Origin: Desulfoferula mesophila | Lineage (GTDB): Bacteria; Desulfobacterota; Desulfarculia; Desulfarculales; Desulfarculaceae | Assembly: GCF_037076455.1 (NCBI RefSeq) | Contig: NZ_AP028679.1 | Location: 2,247,501-2,311,500, forward strand | Direction: 5' to 3' | DNA length: 64,000 nt | Shown: piece by piece, positions 8,413 through 16,813 of the stretch | Numbering within the stretch: position 1 is the stretch's first letter | Layout of the letters: every line of letters begins with the position of its first letter | Position numbers and translations under genes: made by a program | The notes under the pieces: generated by a model | Seen by the model: only the letters and a program-made list of their open reading frames with translations | Database searches by the model: none | What the model was told of the DNA's origin: nothing

Positions 8413-11400
8413 GAGGCCTCTCCGTTCAAGGCGGCGGCCGCGTTTACCCGGGCCCGGCACACCCCGCCCATGGCGCAGAAATCGCAGGGGCCCTGCTCGG
8501 GCAATGGCATGAACTGGCCTCCCTCCAGGCGGCCCCACAGCTCGGCCACGGCGTTGAACAGGTTGGGCTCTGCAGAGGCGGCCAGCTCTTGGCGCGTGGC
8601 CCAGTCCAGGGAGAGGAAGGGAGAGCCGGGCGGGAAGTCGCGAGTCGCGGGCTGCTGCTCCATCTTGCGGGTGGGCACCACCCTGGCCATCAGAGCGTCG
8701 TCCGCTTGGCCCCACGACTCGCGGGCCGCGGCCAGGTACACCGGCATCTGAAAGGCGCCGACCCCCAAGGCCTCTTCCTTTAGCGGATCGCTGATCCTGT
8801 TCTTCTGGCCCGCGTGCTTGTAGTCCACCACTCTGAGCGCGCCAGGTCCTTGGTCCAGGCGGTCCAGGCGGCCGGTCAAAAACAAGGGCTCTCCCTGGTC
8901 CAAAGGCACCGCCAAGGGCGGGGCGCTGCTATCTTTGCCGCCGAACGATGCCTCCACCCGCGAGGGGCGCACCCCTCCCATGGCTTCCATCTCCCGCGCC
9001 ACCACCGTGGCCAGGGTGTGGTCCAAAACCCCTTGGCGGGCCTGGCGCACCAGGTCGTGGCCGGCGCGCTCCTGCATGGCCTGGGCCAGGCAGCGGGCCA
9101 GGCGTTGGCGCTGGGCAGCCTCGTCCCAGGACGGGTCGAACTCCTGGGGCGCGAAAAAACGGGCCAGGGTGTCGTGCACCCAGGTGCCCTCCTCCGAGCG
9201 CTCCAAGTCCCACCCCGGCTCGCGCGGTTCGTCCAGGCCCAGGATGCGGGCCAGAAACCACTGCATGGGACAGGCCACGTAGCCCTCCAGGGCGCTGGGG
9301 GAAAGGGTGCGCCGGGCGGGGTCTACCAAAAGGGCCGCCAGAAACTCCTGCGCCGCGTGACCCAGCAGCAGGCCGTCGTAGGGTCCGGCCAAGGGCAGGC
9401 GGGCCTCGGGCGGCAAGGTCTCCAAGCGCTGGCGGTGCTCCTCCACCCTGGCCCGCGCGGCCAGGGAGCGCCAGGCCTGGGCGTTGTCGTCGCTTTGGGC
9501 CAACTCGTGCAAGATGGCCTGGGCCGCGCTCTCCTCAGGTTTGGGACTCAGGCACGGGCGCAGCAGGTCGCGGGACAGGGCGCTCCACAGGCTGCGGGCG
9601 TCGCGGCATTGGGCCAAGGGTGGCACCTCGCCGAATACGCTGCCAGGCGGGGCCTTGAGCTCGTCTTGGCGGCCCAGCCTGTCGGCCAGGCGGGTCAGGA
9701 GCAAGCTGGGATTGCGCGGCGAGCCGTCCAGATCGGCGGCGCAGCAGGAAAGCGTTACGCCTGCGCGGGCCGAACCCAAGAGCAACAGCAGGCGCAACTC
9801 CTGGCCGCCGTATTCTTCCTCCTCGGTGCGCCACACCGGCAGACCGGCCTTCCTTCCCAAGGCCAGGCGCTCCGCGCCGTCCAGCAGGCGAATATCGGCC
9901 GGGCGGGCGGGGAACTCCTCCAGGTTCAGCCCTCCGGCCAGGCAATAGGCCGGGCTGAGCCCTTGGGCGTCCTCCAGGCGCAGAACCCGCACCCCTCCCC
10001 TGGCCCCCAGGCCCGCGCCCGCGTCCTGCTGCTCCAGGGCCTGTTCCAGCAAGGCCAACAAGCGCCCCGGATTCTGCGCCGCGTCCGCGCCAACCTGTTC
10101 GGCCGCCTGGGCCAGGCCGCGCACCGCGCGCTTCATGCCCTCCCAGGCCGCCAGATCCCGCGCCAAGGCCAGGGCCGTCCAGCGTCCCGCGCTCAACCCG
10201 GCGATCATCTCCTGCGTGGGCCGCAAGGCCTCCAAGAGGCTCTCCACCCGGCCGCAATATTCGGCCAGGCCCTGGGGCCGGTCCAGGTCTGCCAGCCAGG
10301 CGGTGAGCCCCCCGCAGGCGGCGGCCAGGTCGCGCGTTTCCTGGGCACTAGCTCCCTGCATCCGTTCCGCCGCGCGCAGCAGCCACTCGCGCACCGGGGT
10401 CTCCTGGGCGTCCACGTACAAAACCTGGGCCAAGCGGCGGGCCGGGTTGGGCGGTTGGGGCACTTGAAGATGGCGTGACAGGGCCGCACTCAGGTAAGGC
10501 GACTTCCAGACCTGGGCCAGCTCCGCCCGAGGGTAGCCTTGTTGCGGCAGGGAAAGCAGCCCCACCACCGCCTGGGCCAGGGGCGTCCCTCCCAGGGGTT
10601 CGCTGCGCCGGAAGGAAAGGGGCAGGCCCAGGCGGGCGGCCACGTCGGAGGCCATCTGGCCGTAGAGGCTCAGATCGGGAAAGACCAGCACGATTTCCTG
10701 GGGCGGCACCCCTTTGTCCACCAGGTCGCGGGCCCGGCCCACCAGGGCCTCCACCTCGGCGTAGCGCCCCGGCGCGCGCACCAGTTGCAGGGCCGCGCCG
10801 TCCGCCTCGGCCGTGCCCTCTCCCAAGGCCAGGCCGGCCAAGGGGCCGCCCTCCCCTGGCAGGTCGGCCCATGCAACCTCAAGGCGGCCCGCCTCAGTCT
10901 CCAGGGATGTGGCCGTGGCCTCCAACAGGCGGAAAACCTCCGACTCGCGGCCCACCGGAGGAGCGAGGGCGAAGCTCACCCGCACGGGCATGACCCGGGA
11001 CAGGGCCCGAACCAGGCGCAGCTCCGAGGGACGCAGCCACAGGGCGTCGCGCACCTCCAGGCTGGACAAGCCCTCCAACACGGGAAAACCGCCGCCTTGC
11101 GCCAGGTGCTCTTCCACGGCGTTTAGTTGGTCGGCTTCATCGGCCAGACCCCTTTGCGCCAACTCCCGGGAGTAGGCCTCCAGCAGGGCGGCCAGGGCTA
11201 GCCGGCGCTCCCCGCCAGGGCCGGTCAGGGCGGCGATGTCCCGGGGTTGGAGGCGGGCGGCCTTGAGCCCTACCAACAACCGCCAGAGGCGGTGGGGAAA
11301 ACGGCGGCCTCGGAAGATACCGGTAAGGGCGGCCGTGCGGCTCCCCAGTTCTGCCAGGAGCTTTTGCACCAACACCGGCCCGGATAGCTCGGCCAGGGGA

Positions 11401-11585
11401 TGGTCCCGGCGAAGCGAGGGGGGAAGTTGTGACCACAGCAAAGGCAGCAGGGCCTTCTTGCCCTGGAAGGTATAGTGACCTCCCCCGCCCAGGAGCAGAC
11501 CGCCTGGCGCCTCGGCGGCGCTGCGGCTCAAGGCCTGGTCCATTGCCTGGCCGGTGGGCCAGACCTGGGCGGAAGGCAAGCTCAC
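8409..11585 (-). CDS. addB: AddB-type ATP-dependent nuclease subunit with Fe-S nuclease domain
   Basis: This 1058-residue partner of AddA has a UvrD-like fold, but its N-terminus (LLLGGGGHYTFQGKK) lacks an intact Walker A, so its helicase half is probably inactive. The C-terminal nuclease domain has ALEGYVACPMQWFLARILGL, TGRLDRLDQ, RVVDYKHAG and FQMPVYLAAA. A final C-x2-C-x5-C cluster (CDFCAMGGVC) together with the earlier Cys in VACP forms the expected 4Fe-4S site. The GTG start at 11585 overlaps the stop of the transglycosylase gene by 4 bp, and its own stop overlaps addA, so translation is probably coupled. Confidence 0.88.
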   Translation of the reverse strand: MSLPSAQVWPTGQAMDQALSRSAAEAPGGLLLGGGGHYTFQGKKALLPLLWSQLPPSLRRDHPLAELSGPVLVQKLLAELGSRTAALTGIFRGRRFPHRLWRLLVGLKAARLQPRDIAALTGPGGERRLALAALLEAYSRELAQRGLADEADQLNAVEEHLAQGGGFPVLEGLSSLEVRDALWLRPSELRLVRALSRVMPVRVSFALAPPVGRESEVFRLLEATATSLETEAGRLEVAWADLPGEGGPLAGLALGEGTAEADGAALQLVRAPGRYAEVEALVGRARDLVDKGVPPQEIVLVFPDLSLYGQMASDVAARLGLPLSFRRSEPLGGTPLAQAVVGLLSLPQQGYPRAELAQVWKSPYLSAALSRHLQVPQPPNPARRLAQVLYVDAQETPVREWLLRAAERMQGASAQETRDLAAACGGLTAWLADLDRPQGLAEYCGRVESLLEALRPTQEMIAGLSAGRWTALALARDLAAWEGMKRAVRGLAQAAEQVGADAAQNPGRLLALLEQALEQQDAGAGLGARGGVRVLRLEDAQGLSPAYCLAGGLNLEEFPARPADIRLLDGAERLALGRKAGLPVWRTEEEEYGGQELRLLLLLGSARAGVTLSCCAADLDGSPRNPSLLLTRLADRLGRQDELKAPPGSVFGEVPPLAQCRDARSLWSALSRDLLRPCLSPKPEESAAQAILHELAQSDDNAQAWRSLAARARVEEHRQRLETLPPEARLPLAGPYDGLLLGHAAQEFLAALLVDPARRTLSPSALEGYVACPMQWFLARILGLDEPREPGWDLERSEEGTWVHDTLARFFAPQEFDPSWDEAAQRQRLARCLAQAMQERAGHDLVRQARQGVLDHTLATVVAREMEAMGGVRPSRVEASFGGKDSSAPPLAVPLDQGEPLFLTGRLDRLDQGPGALRVVDYKHAGQKNRISDPLKEEALGVGAFQMPVYLAAARESWGQADDALMARVVPTRKMEQQPATRDFPPGSPFLSLDWATRQELAASAEPNLFNAVAELWGRLEGGQFMPLPEQGPCDFCAMGGVCRARVNAAAALNGEAS

Positions 11586-12481
11586 CGCAGCTTCTCGGCC
11601 AAGCCCAGCACCGTATTGGCGTAGGGCTTGGAGTTGTTGTAGGTGAGCACAACCTTCAGCTTGGCCTTATAGCTTAGGCCGGGCCGCCAGCCGTGGGCCT
11701 TGAGGTAGTTGGCCACGCTGTGGATGGCGTCTTGCGGATCCAGCAAATCTACCCGGCCGTCGCCGTCGGCGTCCTGGCCCCAGATCAACACCGAGGTGGG
11801 CACGAACTGGGCCATGCCCAGGGCCCCGGCCAGGGAGCCCTGGTAGTCCAGGGGCGAGCGCCCTTCCTTGGCGGCCAGGCGCATCAGGGAGCCCATCTCC
11901 TTGCGGGCCCAGGCGGCGCGCTTGGCGAAGCGTTTTTTGGTCTTGGCGGTCTTGAGCTCGGCCTTTTGCTTGGAGGGCCAATTTTGGGCCACCAGCTTTT
12001 GGGCCTCCGGGGTGTCCAGCACCGCCTGGGAGGCCAGCACGTTGAATACCATGGATTTGCCGGTGTAGATGCCCAGGCGGCTTTCCACGCTGAGGATGGC
12101 CACCACCACCGTGGGGTCCACGCCGCTCTGCTTGCGGGCCTGGGCCAGGGTGGCGGCGTGCTGGGCCATGAAGGCCTTGCCCGCCTTTACGGTCTTGCTT
12201 CCCAGGAATTGGCCGTAGTTGAGCTTGTGCTCCGAGGGGGCCAACAGGATGGCCATAAGGCGGCCTTCGAAGCGCACCCGCTTATCGTCCAGCAGGGCGT
12301 CTACCTGGGCCGTCTTCATGCCCTGGCTGATCATCTCCGCCCTGAGCGGCGCGAAGACCTTTTGGTCCTGGGCCAGGGCGGGGGCCACGCCCGGATAAAA
12401 CATGAAAAGAAAAACCAGGAGCAGGCCGAGGGCCGGTACTTTCCCGGCCGGGTGGCATCTGTTAGTCTTGAATCTCGCCAT
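11582..12481 (-). CDS. lytic murein transglycosylase, MltB/SLT_2 family
   Basis: The 299-residue exported protein has a signal peptide (hydrophobic residues 18-34, likely cut after ALA at 37). The SLT_2 domain includes AILSVESRLGIYTG, where Glu133 is the expected catalytic acid, and the substrate-groove motif GALGMAQFVPTS (219-230). The next segment, DADGDGRVDLLDP, is the EF-hand-like loop seen in MltB. The enzyme cleaves MurNAc-GlcNAc bonds of peptidoglycan with formation of 1,6-anhydroMurNAc. No lipobox is seen, so it may be soluble in the periplasm. ATG 12481 is chosen because it precedes a normal signal peptide. The stop overlaps the addB GTG by 4 bp, an unexpected pairing of cell-wall and DNA-repair genes. 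Confidence 0.88.
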   Translation of the reverse strand: MARFKTNRCHPAGKVPALGLLLVFLFMFYPGVAPALAQDQKVFAPLRAEMISQGMKTAQVDALLDDKRVRFEGRLMAILLAPSEHKLNYGQFLGSKTVKAGKAFMAQHAATLAQARKQSGVDPTVVVAILSVESRLGIYTGKSMVFNVLASQAVLDTPEAQKLVAQNWPSKQKAELKTAKTKKRFAKRAAWARKEMGSLMRLAAKEGRSPLDYQGSLAGALGMAQFVPTSVLIWGQDADGDGRVDLLDPQDAIHSVANYLKAHGWRPGLSYKAKLKVVLTYNNSKPYANTVLGLAEKLR

Positions 12482-12515
12482 GAACAAAGGTGCTTTCCCT
12501 GGCAAAGGTTGTAGC

Positions 12516-13118
12516 GTGGACCGTTGGAATACCTTTTCCGGCTCGGATGGCCGGGAGCATGTGATAACCGACTCTCCCATGCGTCTGCGCTGGGGACCCT
12601 GGCGCACCGGCCGCATCATCCAGGTGCACGTGGGCTCGGCCGCGGGCTATGAAGAATACCGCGAAGAGTGCCTGCAAAACGGCCAGGATCCCTCCGGCCG
12701 CATGCCCCCCCATTTCTCCCTGGACGGAGGCCTGCAAGACACCGCCTTGGGCCTGTTGCGCCACCGGGACGACGCCGCTTCCCAGGAAGAGGTGCTCTAC
12801 CTGGCCTGCCTCTTGGAGGCTCTGGTCAGCGCACCCTCGGCCATCCTGCGCACCGACCTGATACGCCGCGTGTACCAGGAGGTGAACCAACGCTCCCAAA
12901 GCCTGGGCTTTCGTTGGCGGGGCGGCGAGGGCCACTTCATTCCCCCGGTGAACCAGGACGCCGGCGATCCCCACCAGTTCGCCCGCCTGGTGGCCCCCCT
13001 GAGCAACTTGCAGGAGTTTTACGCCGCTCTGCGCGATTACGCCTCCCAACGGTATCGCATCCTGTCCAAGGAATACGTTATCTATTATCCCGCCCGCCAG
13101 CGCGCGACGCTCAGCTAG
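12516..13118 (+). CDS. hypothetical protein, about 200 residues
   Basis: This protein is not recognised. It begins VDRWNTFSG, is soluble, has no signal peptide or membrane segment, and contains TGRIIQVHVGS and a helical central part (EEVLYLACLLEALV). GTG 12516 is preferred because AAGG lies 7 nt upstream; other in-frame starts are 12480 (which would overlap the divergent mltB start), 12561 and 12579. The gene runs divergently from the transglycosylase and its stop codon overlaps that of the convergent amidohydrolase gene. Codon usage and GC content match the neighbours. Confidence 0.6.
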   Translation: MDRWNTFSGSDGREHVITDSPMRLRWGPWRTGRIIQVHVGSAAGYEEYREECLQNGQDPSGRMPPHFSLDGGLQDTALGLLRHRDDAASQEEVLYLACLLEALVSAPSAILRTDLIRRVYQEVNQRSQSLGFRWRGGEGHFIPPVNQDAGDPHQFARLVAPLSNLQEFYAALRDYASQRYRILSKEYVIYYPARQRATLS

Positions 13119-14215
13119 AAATTACGCCACAAGGGCCGGCGCCAAAGCAAGGGATCGCGGCGCGGGTCTTCCGGGGTGCCCAAAAGCCAGGCCCTGGCTC
13201 CCTGGGCGATCTCTCCCAACTCTCCGGCCAGCCCCATGACCCGGGCCGCTCGCCGGGTGGAGGCCAGGAATACCGTGTCCGGGCTCACCCCGGCATCCAG
13301 CCAGGAGGTCATCTCCTGAAACAGCGCCTCGCCGTGGGGCAGGTTGTAGGAACCGGCGTCGCTGCCCATAACCAGGTTCACCCCCAGCTCCTCGCCCAGC
13401 TTTATCTGGGCCGCCTGGCGATCGACTATCTCGGCCAGGGCCGCCAAGGTCGCCGCGTCGTGCCGGCCCTGAGGATCGTCCAGATGGGCCTGGATGGGCG
13501 CCAGGGTGGGGCTCCACCACACCCCCTTGCGAGCCATGGTTTCCAGGGTGTCGCGGCCCAGGAAAAAGCCGTGCTCAATTCCGTCGGCTCCCTGGTCCAG
13601 GGCCTGGCGCACCGCCGTTTCCCCGCTGGCGTGCACCGAAACCGGCAGGCCGGCGGCGTGAGCCTCACCCACCGCGGCGGCTATTTCCTCGTCGGTGAGC
13701 GCCTGGGGATGGCACACCTGGCCGGGGTGCTGGAAATCCAGCAGGCCCGTGGCGAACAGCTTGATTACCGCCGCGCCCCGCCCTATTTGCTCCCGGGCGG
13801 CCAGGGCAAAGGCCTGGGGCCCGCTCAGCCGGGCGGCGATCCAATAGGCCGCCTCGCCCTCGGCCCCCAGGCCCACGCAGGCGTTGCGCAACAGGGGCGG
13901 CCCGCCGTCGTCGTGGGGCGTGGCGCGATGGGGCTTGTGGCCCAGGTCGCGCACCGCAGCTACGCCGGCTTGGCGCCAGGCCTCCATGGCCTCCTCGGGT
14001 CCGGGCCCCAGGTACAGGTGCACGTGGGCGTCCAGGGGAGCGGGCGACAGCCACAGCTCCGGCAACTCGACCCGCTCCGCTCCCTGCTCCAGGGCCTCCT
14101 GGCCCAGGGCCGCCACCCTGCCCTCGCGGACCAGCACCGCGGGGGGGCCTTGATAGGACTCCGCCCCGGCCAGCCCCTTGGCCAGCAGGCAAAGCCCGTC
14201 ATCTATGCGGGCCAA
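13115..14215 (-). CDS. amidohydrolase-superfamily metal-dependent hydrolase
   Basis: The 366-residue enzyme has the binuclear metal-site pattern of imidazolonepropionase/prolidase-like amidohydrolases: HVH at residues 64-66, Lys152 in VIKLFATG (probably carboxylated), His195 in VHASG, His215 in GIEHGFF and Asp286 in GSDAGS. Substrates in this group are cyclic amides or peptides; none can be assigned here. The TTG start at 14215 lies 3 bp after the stop of the flavodoxin gene without a clear ribosome binding site, so translation is probably coupled; the exact start is uncertain by several codons. Its stop overlaps the convergent hypothetical gene. Confidence 0.83.
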   Translation of the reverse strand: MARIDDGLCLLAKGLAGAESYQGPPAVLVREGRVAALGQEALEQGAERVELPELWLSPAPLDAHVHLYLGPGPEEAMEAWRQAGVAAVRDLGHKPHRATPHDDGGPPLLRNACVGLGAEGEAAYWIAARLSGPQAFALAAREQIGRGAAVIKLFATGLLDFQHPGQVCHPQALTDEEIAAAVGEAHAAGLPVSVHASGETAVRQALDQGADGIEHGFFLGRDTLETMARKGVWWSPTLAPIQAHLDDPQGRHDAATLAALAEIVDRQAAQIKLGEELGVNLVMGSDAGSYNLPHGEALFQEMTSWLDAGVSPDTVFLASTRRAARVMGLAGELGEIAQGARAWLLGTPEDPRRDPLLWRRPLWRNF

Positions 14216-14218
14216 GGC

Positions 14219-14701
14219 TTAAACGGCCAGCTTGTTCACCAACTCGGCGAACTGGGCCCCATAGGCGGCGCATTCATCCATGACCCGCTGGTCCGGCTCT
14301 CCGATGGCCAGGGGACCGAAGTGGCCGCCCTTGCGCAGGCCCTGCACCACCATGCCGTGGATCAAAAGGCCGTGCAGCATGGACAGGATGGTCAGCTCGC
14401 CGCCGCCGCCGATGCCCCCGGTGGAGGCGAAGGCGCCGGCCGCCTTGCCCACCAGCTCGCCCTTGCCGAACAGGGGGATGGACTCATCGATAAAGGTTTT
14501 CATGGGGTTGGCCATGGAGCCGAAATAGCAGGGTGCGCCCAGGAGCACGCCGTCGGCCCGGCGCAGGTCTTCCAGGTTGGCCTCGGCCACTTTCTTTAGC
14601 GACACCTCGCAGCCGCCTTGCTCGATGCTGGCCGCCAGGGCCTCGGCCATCTTGCGGGTGTTGCCTCCGTGGGAAAAATAAACGATCAATACCTTGGGCA
14701 T
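14219..14701 (-). CDS. flavodoxin-fold protein (WrbA/flavodoxin-like)
   Basis: The 160-residue protein starts MPKVLIVYFSHGGNTRKMAEA; the phosphate-binding loop SHGGNTRKM (residues 10-18) is the FMN site of flavodoxin-like proteins. GAPCYFGSMANPMKTF and FASTGGIGGGGELT correspond to the other two flavin loops as in WrbA-type NAD(P)H:quinone reductases. It is probably a cytoplasmic FMN-dependent reductase or electron carrier. It is followed after 3 bp by the amidohydrolase gene. Redox partners are not evident. Confidence 0.85.
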   Translation of the reverse strand: MPKVLIVYFSHGGNTRKMAEALAASIEQGGCEVSLKKVAEANLEDLRRADGVLLGAPCYFGSMANPMKTFIDESIPLFGKGELVGKAAGAFASTGGIGGGGELTILSMLHGLLIHGMVVQGLRKGGHFGPLAIGEPDQRVMDECAAYGAQFAELVNKLAV

Positions 14702-14736
14702 GACTGTCCCCTTTATGTTAACCAACGCCGGGCGCC

Positions 14737-15096
14737 TCAGGCGGGATGGTCGCCCTCGGCCCGCCAGGCGGGATGACAAACGCACAGGAACACCAGGTCG
14801 TCCAAGCCGGTGTTCTCGATCCATTGCCGCGAACCGGGCGGCAGGTATACGCACGACTCGGGCCCTACCTCCTGGGCCTGTCCGTCCTGGTGCAGCACTC
14901 CCCTGCCCCGCAGTACATAGTATATCTCCAAAAACTCCAGGCGGTGCGGTGTGGTGGATTGGCCTGGAGGCAGGCAGGCCCGGGCCAGGCTGATTTCACC
15001 GGCCATGGGGTCATTGCTTGGATGTAAGACCTCGGCCAGCAGACAACCGTCCTGGGCCGTGAAGAATCCCAATTGATCGGCCTTTTTGTGCAGCAC
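14737..15096 (-). CDS. cupin-domain protein
   Basis: The 119-residue single cupin barrel has motif 1 around THRLEFLEIYYVLRGRG in the form PH.LE..EIYYVL.G.G, and motif 2 in ESCVYLPPGSRQWIENTG. Only part of the usual metal-binding His/Glu set is present (His and Glu in motif 1; the motif 2 His is replaced by Gln-Trp), so it may bind a small ligand rather than act as a dioxygenase. The GTG start at 15096 is tentative. The gene lies between the bactofilin and flavodoxin genes on the same strand with short gaps and may be cotranscribed. Confidence 0.75.
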   Translation of the reverse strand: MLHKKADQLGFFTAQDGCLLAEVLHPSNDPMAGEISLARACLPPGQSTTPHRLEFLEIYYVLRGRGVLHQDGQAQEVGPESCVYLPPGSRQWIENTGLDDLVFLCVCHPAWRAEGDHPA

Positions 15097-15119
15097 CCCG
15101 AAACCCCGGTTTTAGAAAA

Positions 15120-15422
15120 TCAATTTTCCGTCAAAAGAATTCGATTCGGGCCGCCCGGCAAGGATGGGTTATCGTCATGCGTCGGTTTGTAGAGCATGCC
15201 GTTCTCCACCACCTGAACTTGAGCGTCCACCATGCCTCCGGCCTCTATGGACAGCGAACGGCAACTCAGGCTGCCCTGAATCCAGCCACCGTTTTTCACC
15301 ACCACCCGGTGGGCCACCACGCAGCCCTGCACCCCGCCCTCCACCACCAGGGTGTCTTGGGCATATACATTCCCGCGCACAACGGTACCGGCGGCCAATA
15401 TGGTCAGTTGGTTGGCAGGCAA
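15120..15422 (-). CDS. bactofilin family cytoskeletal protein
   Basis: The 100-residue protein consists almost entirely of the bactofilin beta-helix: repeating hydrophobic/Gly strands with TVVRGNVYAQDTLVVEGGVQG, ...VVKNGGWIQGSL and ...IEAGGMVDAQV. Bactofilins polymerise without nucleotide and often act with peptidoglycan hydrolases or membrane partners in shape control. Start TTG 15422 is supported by GGAG 7 nt upstream. The upstream gene on the same strand, 15 bp away, encodes a one-pass membrane protein that could be a membrane partner; this is inference from adjacency. Confidence 0.85.
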   Translation of the reverse strand: MPANQLTILAAGTVVRGNVYAQDTLVVEGGVQGCVVAHRVVVKNGGWIQGSLSCRSLSIEAGGMVDAQVQVVENGMLYKPTHDDNPSLPGGPNRILLTEN

Positions 15423-15437
15423 ATATCGGCTCCGCGG

Positions 15438-16259
15438 CTATTTTTTTTGTTTCAGCGACTCGGGCGTCTCGCGCACCAAGAGAGCCAACTCTCCTTGTTC
15501 GTTGAATATCAAGAATTCCACGGCCTCGACCTTTTTGTCCACCAGGACAAAGCGGGCCCGAAACCGTTTTTCTTTTTGCACTGAGAAATGGGCGCCTTTT
15601 TTGGGATTCTCCGGCCGGCCTAAGGGGGTGAGCCTGGCGGGCGGCCAGGACTCCACCCAGGGGTCGCCTTTGCGGTCGCTGCGCAGCAGCACGGTGGCGT
15701 AGCCGTTGGCCGTCTGCTTGCCGCCCAGCTTGTTGTCTATTTCAAAGTAGACCAACAGATCGCGCCCCGACCTTTTGAGACTGACCTTGCTCACGTCCAC
15801 CCAGTCCGAACTGGTGGGCCAGGGTTCCACCGCTTCGGCTTCCTGCGGGGTGGAAGCGCCGTTGTCCTTGGCCTTGTCATCTTCCGCATCCTGGGAGGCC
15901 TTGGTAGGAGCCGCCTTTTCGGGAGGGGGCGCCGGCAAAGGCCGCGGAGGCGGGGGGGCGGGACGGGGTGGCGGCGAAATCTCCGGGGGCATTATCCCGG
16001 AAACAAAGGCCCGGTCCTGCAAACTGCGCACGATGGTCTCCAGGTTTTGCGCCGCTAGCCTCAACCGACGATTGTCCTTCACTATCTCGTTGAGCGCCTG
16101 GTCCTGTTGGTAAAGGAAATACCCCCCAACGCCCAGCGCGGAAACCGTCAACACCAAAAGCAATAAAGCCAGGTAGATCAGCCAGGGGCCCAGTCTCATG
16201 GCCCTCACCGGCGCGTTCTCCTCGACCAGGAGTAATTCGGTATTTCGCTTGGCCAACAC
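15438..16259 (-). CDS. single-pass membrane protein with proline-rich linker, function unknown
   Basis: The 273-residue protein has a short cytoplasmic N-terminus, one transmembrane helix (about residues 25-48), a short coiled-coil-like stretch (QALNEIVKDNRRLRLAAQNLETI), a linker almost wholly of Pro, Arg and Ala (about 92-112), and a beta-rich C-terminal domain including WVDVSKVSLKRSGRDLLVYFEIDNK. The domain is presumably extracytoplasmic. I do not recognise a family. GTG 16259 has AAAGG upstream. It sits 15 bp upstream of the bactofilin gene and may be its membrane partner. Confidence 0.7.
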   Translation of the reverse strand: MLAKRNTELLLVEENAPVRAMRLGPWLIYLALLLLVLTVSALGVGGYFLYQQDQALNEIVKDNRRLRLAAQNLETIVRSLQDRAFVSGIMPPEISPPPRPAPPPPRPLPAPPPEKAAPTKASQDAEDDKAKDNGASTPQEAEAVEPWPTSSDWVDVSKVSLKRSGRDLLVYFEIDNKLGGKQTANGYATVLLRSDRKGDPWVESWPPARLTPLGRPENPKKGAHFSVQKEKRFRARFVLVDKKVEAVEFLIFNEQGELALLVRETPESLKQKK

Positions 16260-16643
16260 AATGCCTTTTCCAGAGTTGAGGGCCTTAGGCCCTTATGCCG
16301 AGTTGATAATTATAGTTGGCACGAGGAGCGCCTCTCAAGGATCGGACGCCCGTTTTCGGTTATAAGACCAAATTTTAACCCCGGACCTGCGTGGGGCCAA
16401 TATGGCCTCCGTGCGCTCCCGGACCCGCAAGAAGCATATCCCGCAGGTACTACAGGGTATAATTTTGGTGCCGCTGCCAAACAAATCGCCCGCGCGCCCG
16501 GTGGCAAAATGCATAACTAAAGGTACCCTCGCACGCTATCATAGACAAAATATCATTGCAACACCTTAGAACTACAGCTAAAAAACAGTAACGTCCTTTT
16601 CGTGGCCCATAGACGTCTTTTTGGCTTTATCCGGAAAAAGTGT

Positions 16644-16672
16644 TTGACACATTAAAAGTGGGCATGCTACCT
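16644..16672 (+). promoter_or_regulatory. candidate promoter of the fadNAE operon
   Basis: A perfect TTGACA at 16644-16649 is followed after 17 bp by CTACCT, a weak -10 match. The first operator palindrome begins 10 bp further on, where a bound repressor would block the start of transcription. A weak intrinsic promoter with adjacent operators is typical of a repressed fatty-acid operon. Confidence 0.45.
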
Positions 16673-16681
16673 TTGATCCAC

Positions 16682-16699
16682 TGAATGACAATTCATTCA
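16682..16699. promoter_or_regulatory. operator palindrome 1, TetR-type FadR-like site
   Basis: The 18-bp sequence TGAATGACAATTCATTCA has perfect 7-bp arms (TGAATGA/TCATTCA) around a 4-bp centre. This matches the known Bacillus FadR operator pattern TGAATGA-N4-TCATTCA, bound by a TetR-family repressor that releases DNA on long-chain acyl-CoA. No regulator gene is in the window. Confidence 0.75.
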
Positions 16700-16746
16700 C
16701 TCGTTGACCATGTGAGTCTTGGATTCGAAGGTCGCTCAAGATAACA

Positions 16747-16764
16747 TGAATGATTAATCATTCA
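16747..16764. promoter_or_regulatory. operator palindrome 2, TetR-type FadR-like site
   Basis: The 18-bp sequence TGAATGATTAATCATTCA is a perfect palindrome with the same arms as operator 1. The centres are 65 bp apart, close to six helical turns. It lies 50 bp before the fadN start codon. Confidence 0.75.
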
Positions 16765-16813
16765 CCATTGCATAAGCAGATGCGCGGCGAGCCAGGCTAA
16801 GGAGGTTAGCTTT

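Larger units (their letters stand above)
16260..16813. other. 554-bp intergenic region with divergent promoters
   Basis: No gene is supported here. The left 380 bp are of mixed composition with several short inverted repeats and no recognisable RNA family. The right 170 bp hold a TTGACA box, two FadR-like palindromes and the ribosome binding site TAAGGAGG of fadN. The leader of the divergent membrane-protein gene must also lie here. Confidence 0.6.

Noticed and set aside
8413-8715. N-terminal extension of addA upstream of GTG 8412
   Set aside because: The extension overlaps the addB nuclease domain and lacks family similarity; Walker A begins 11 residues after the chosen start, as expected.
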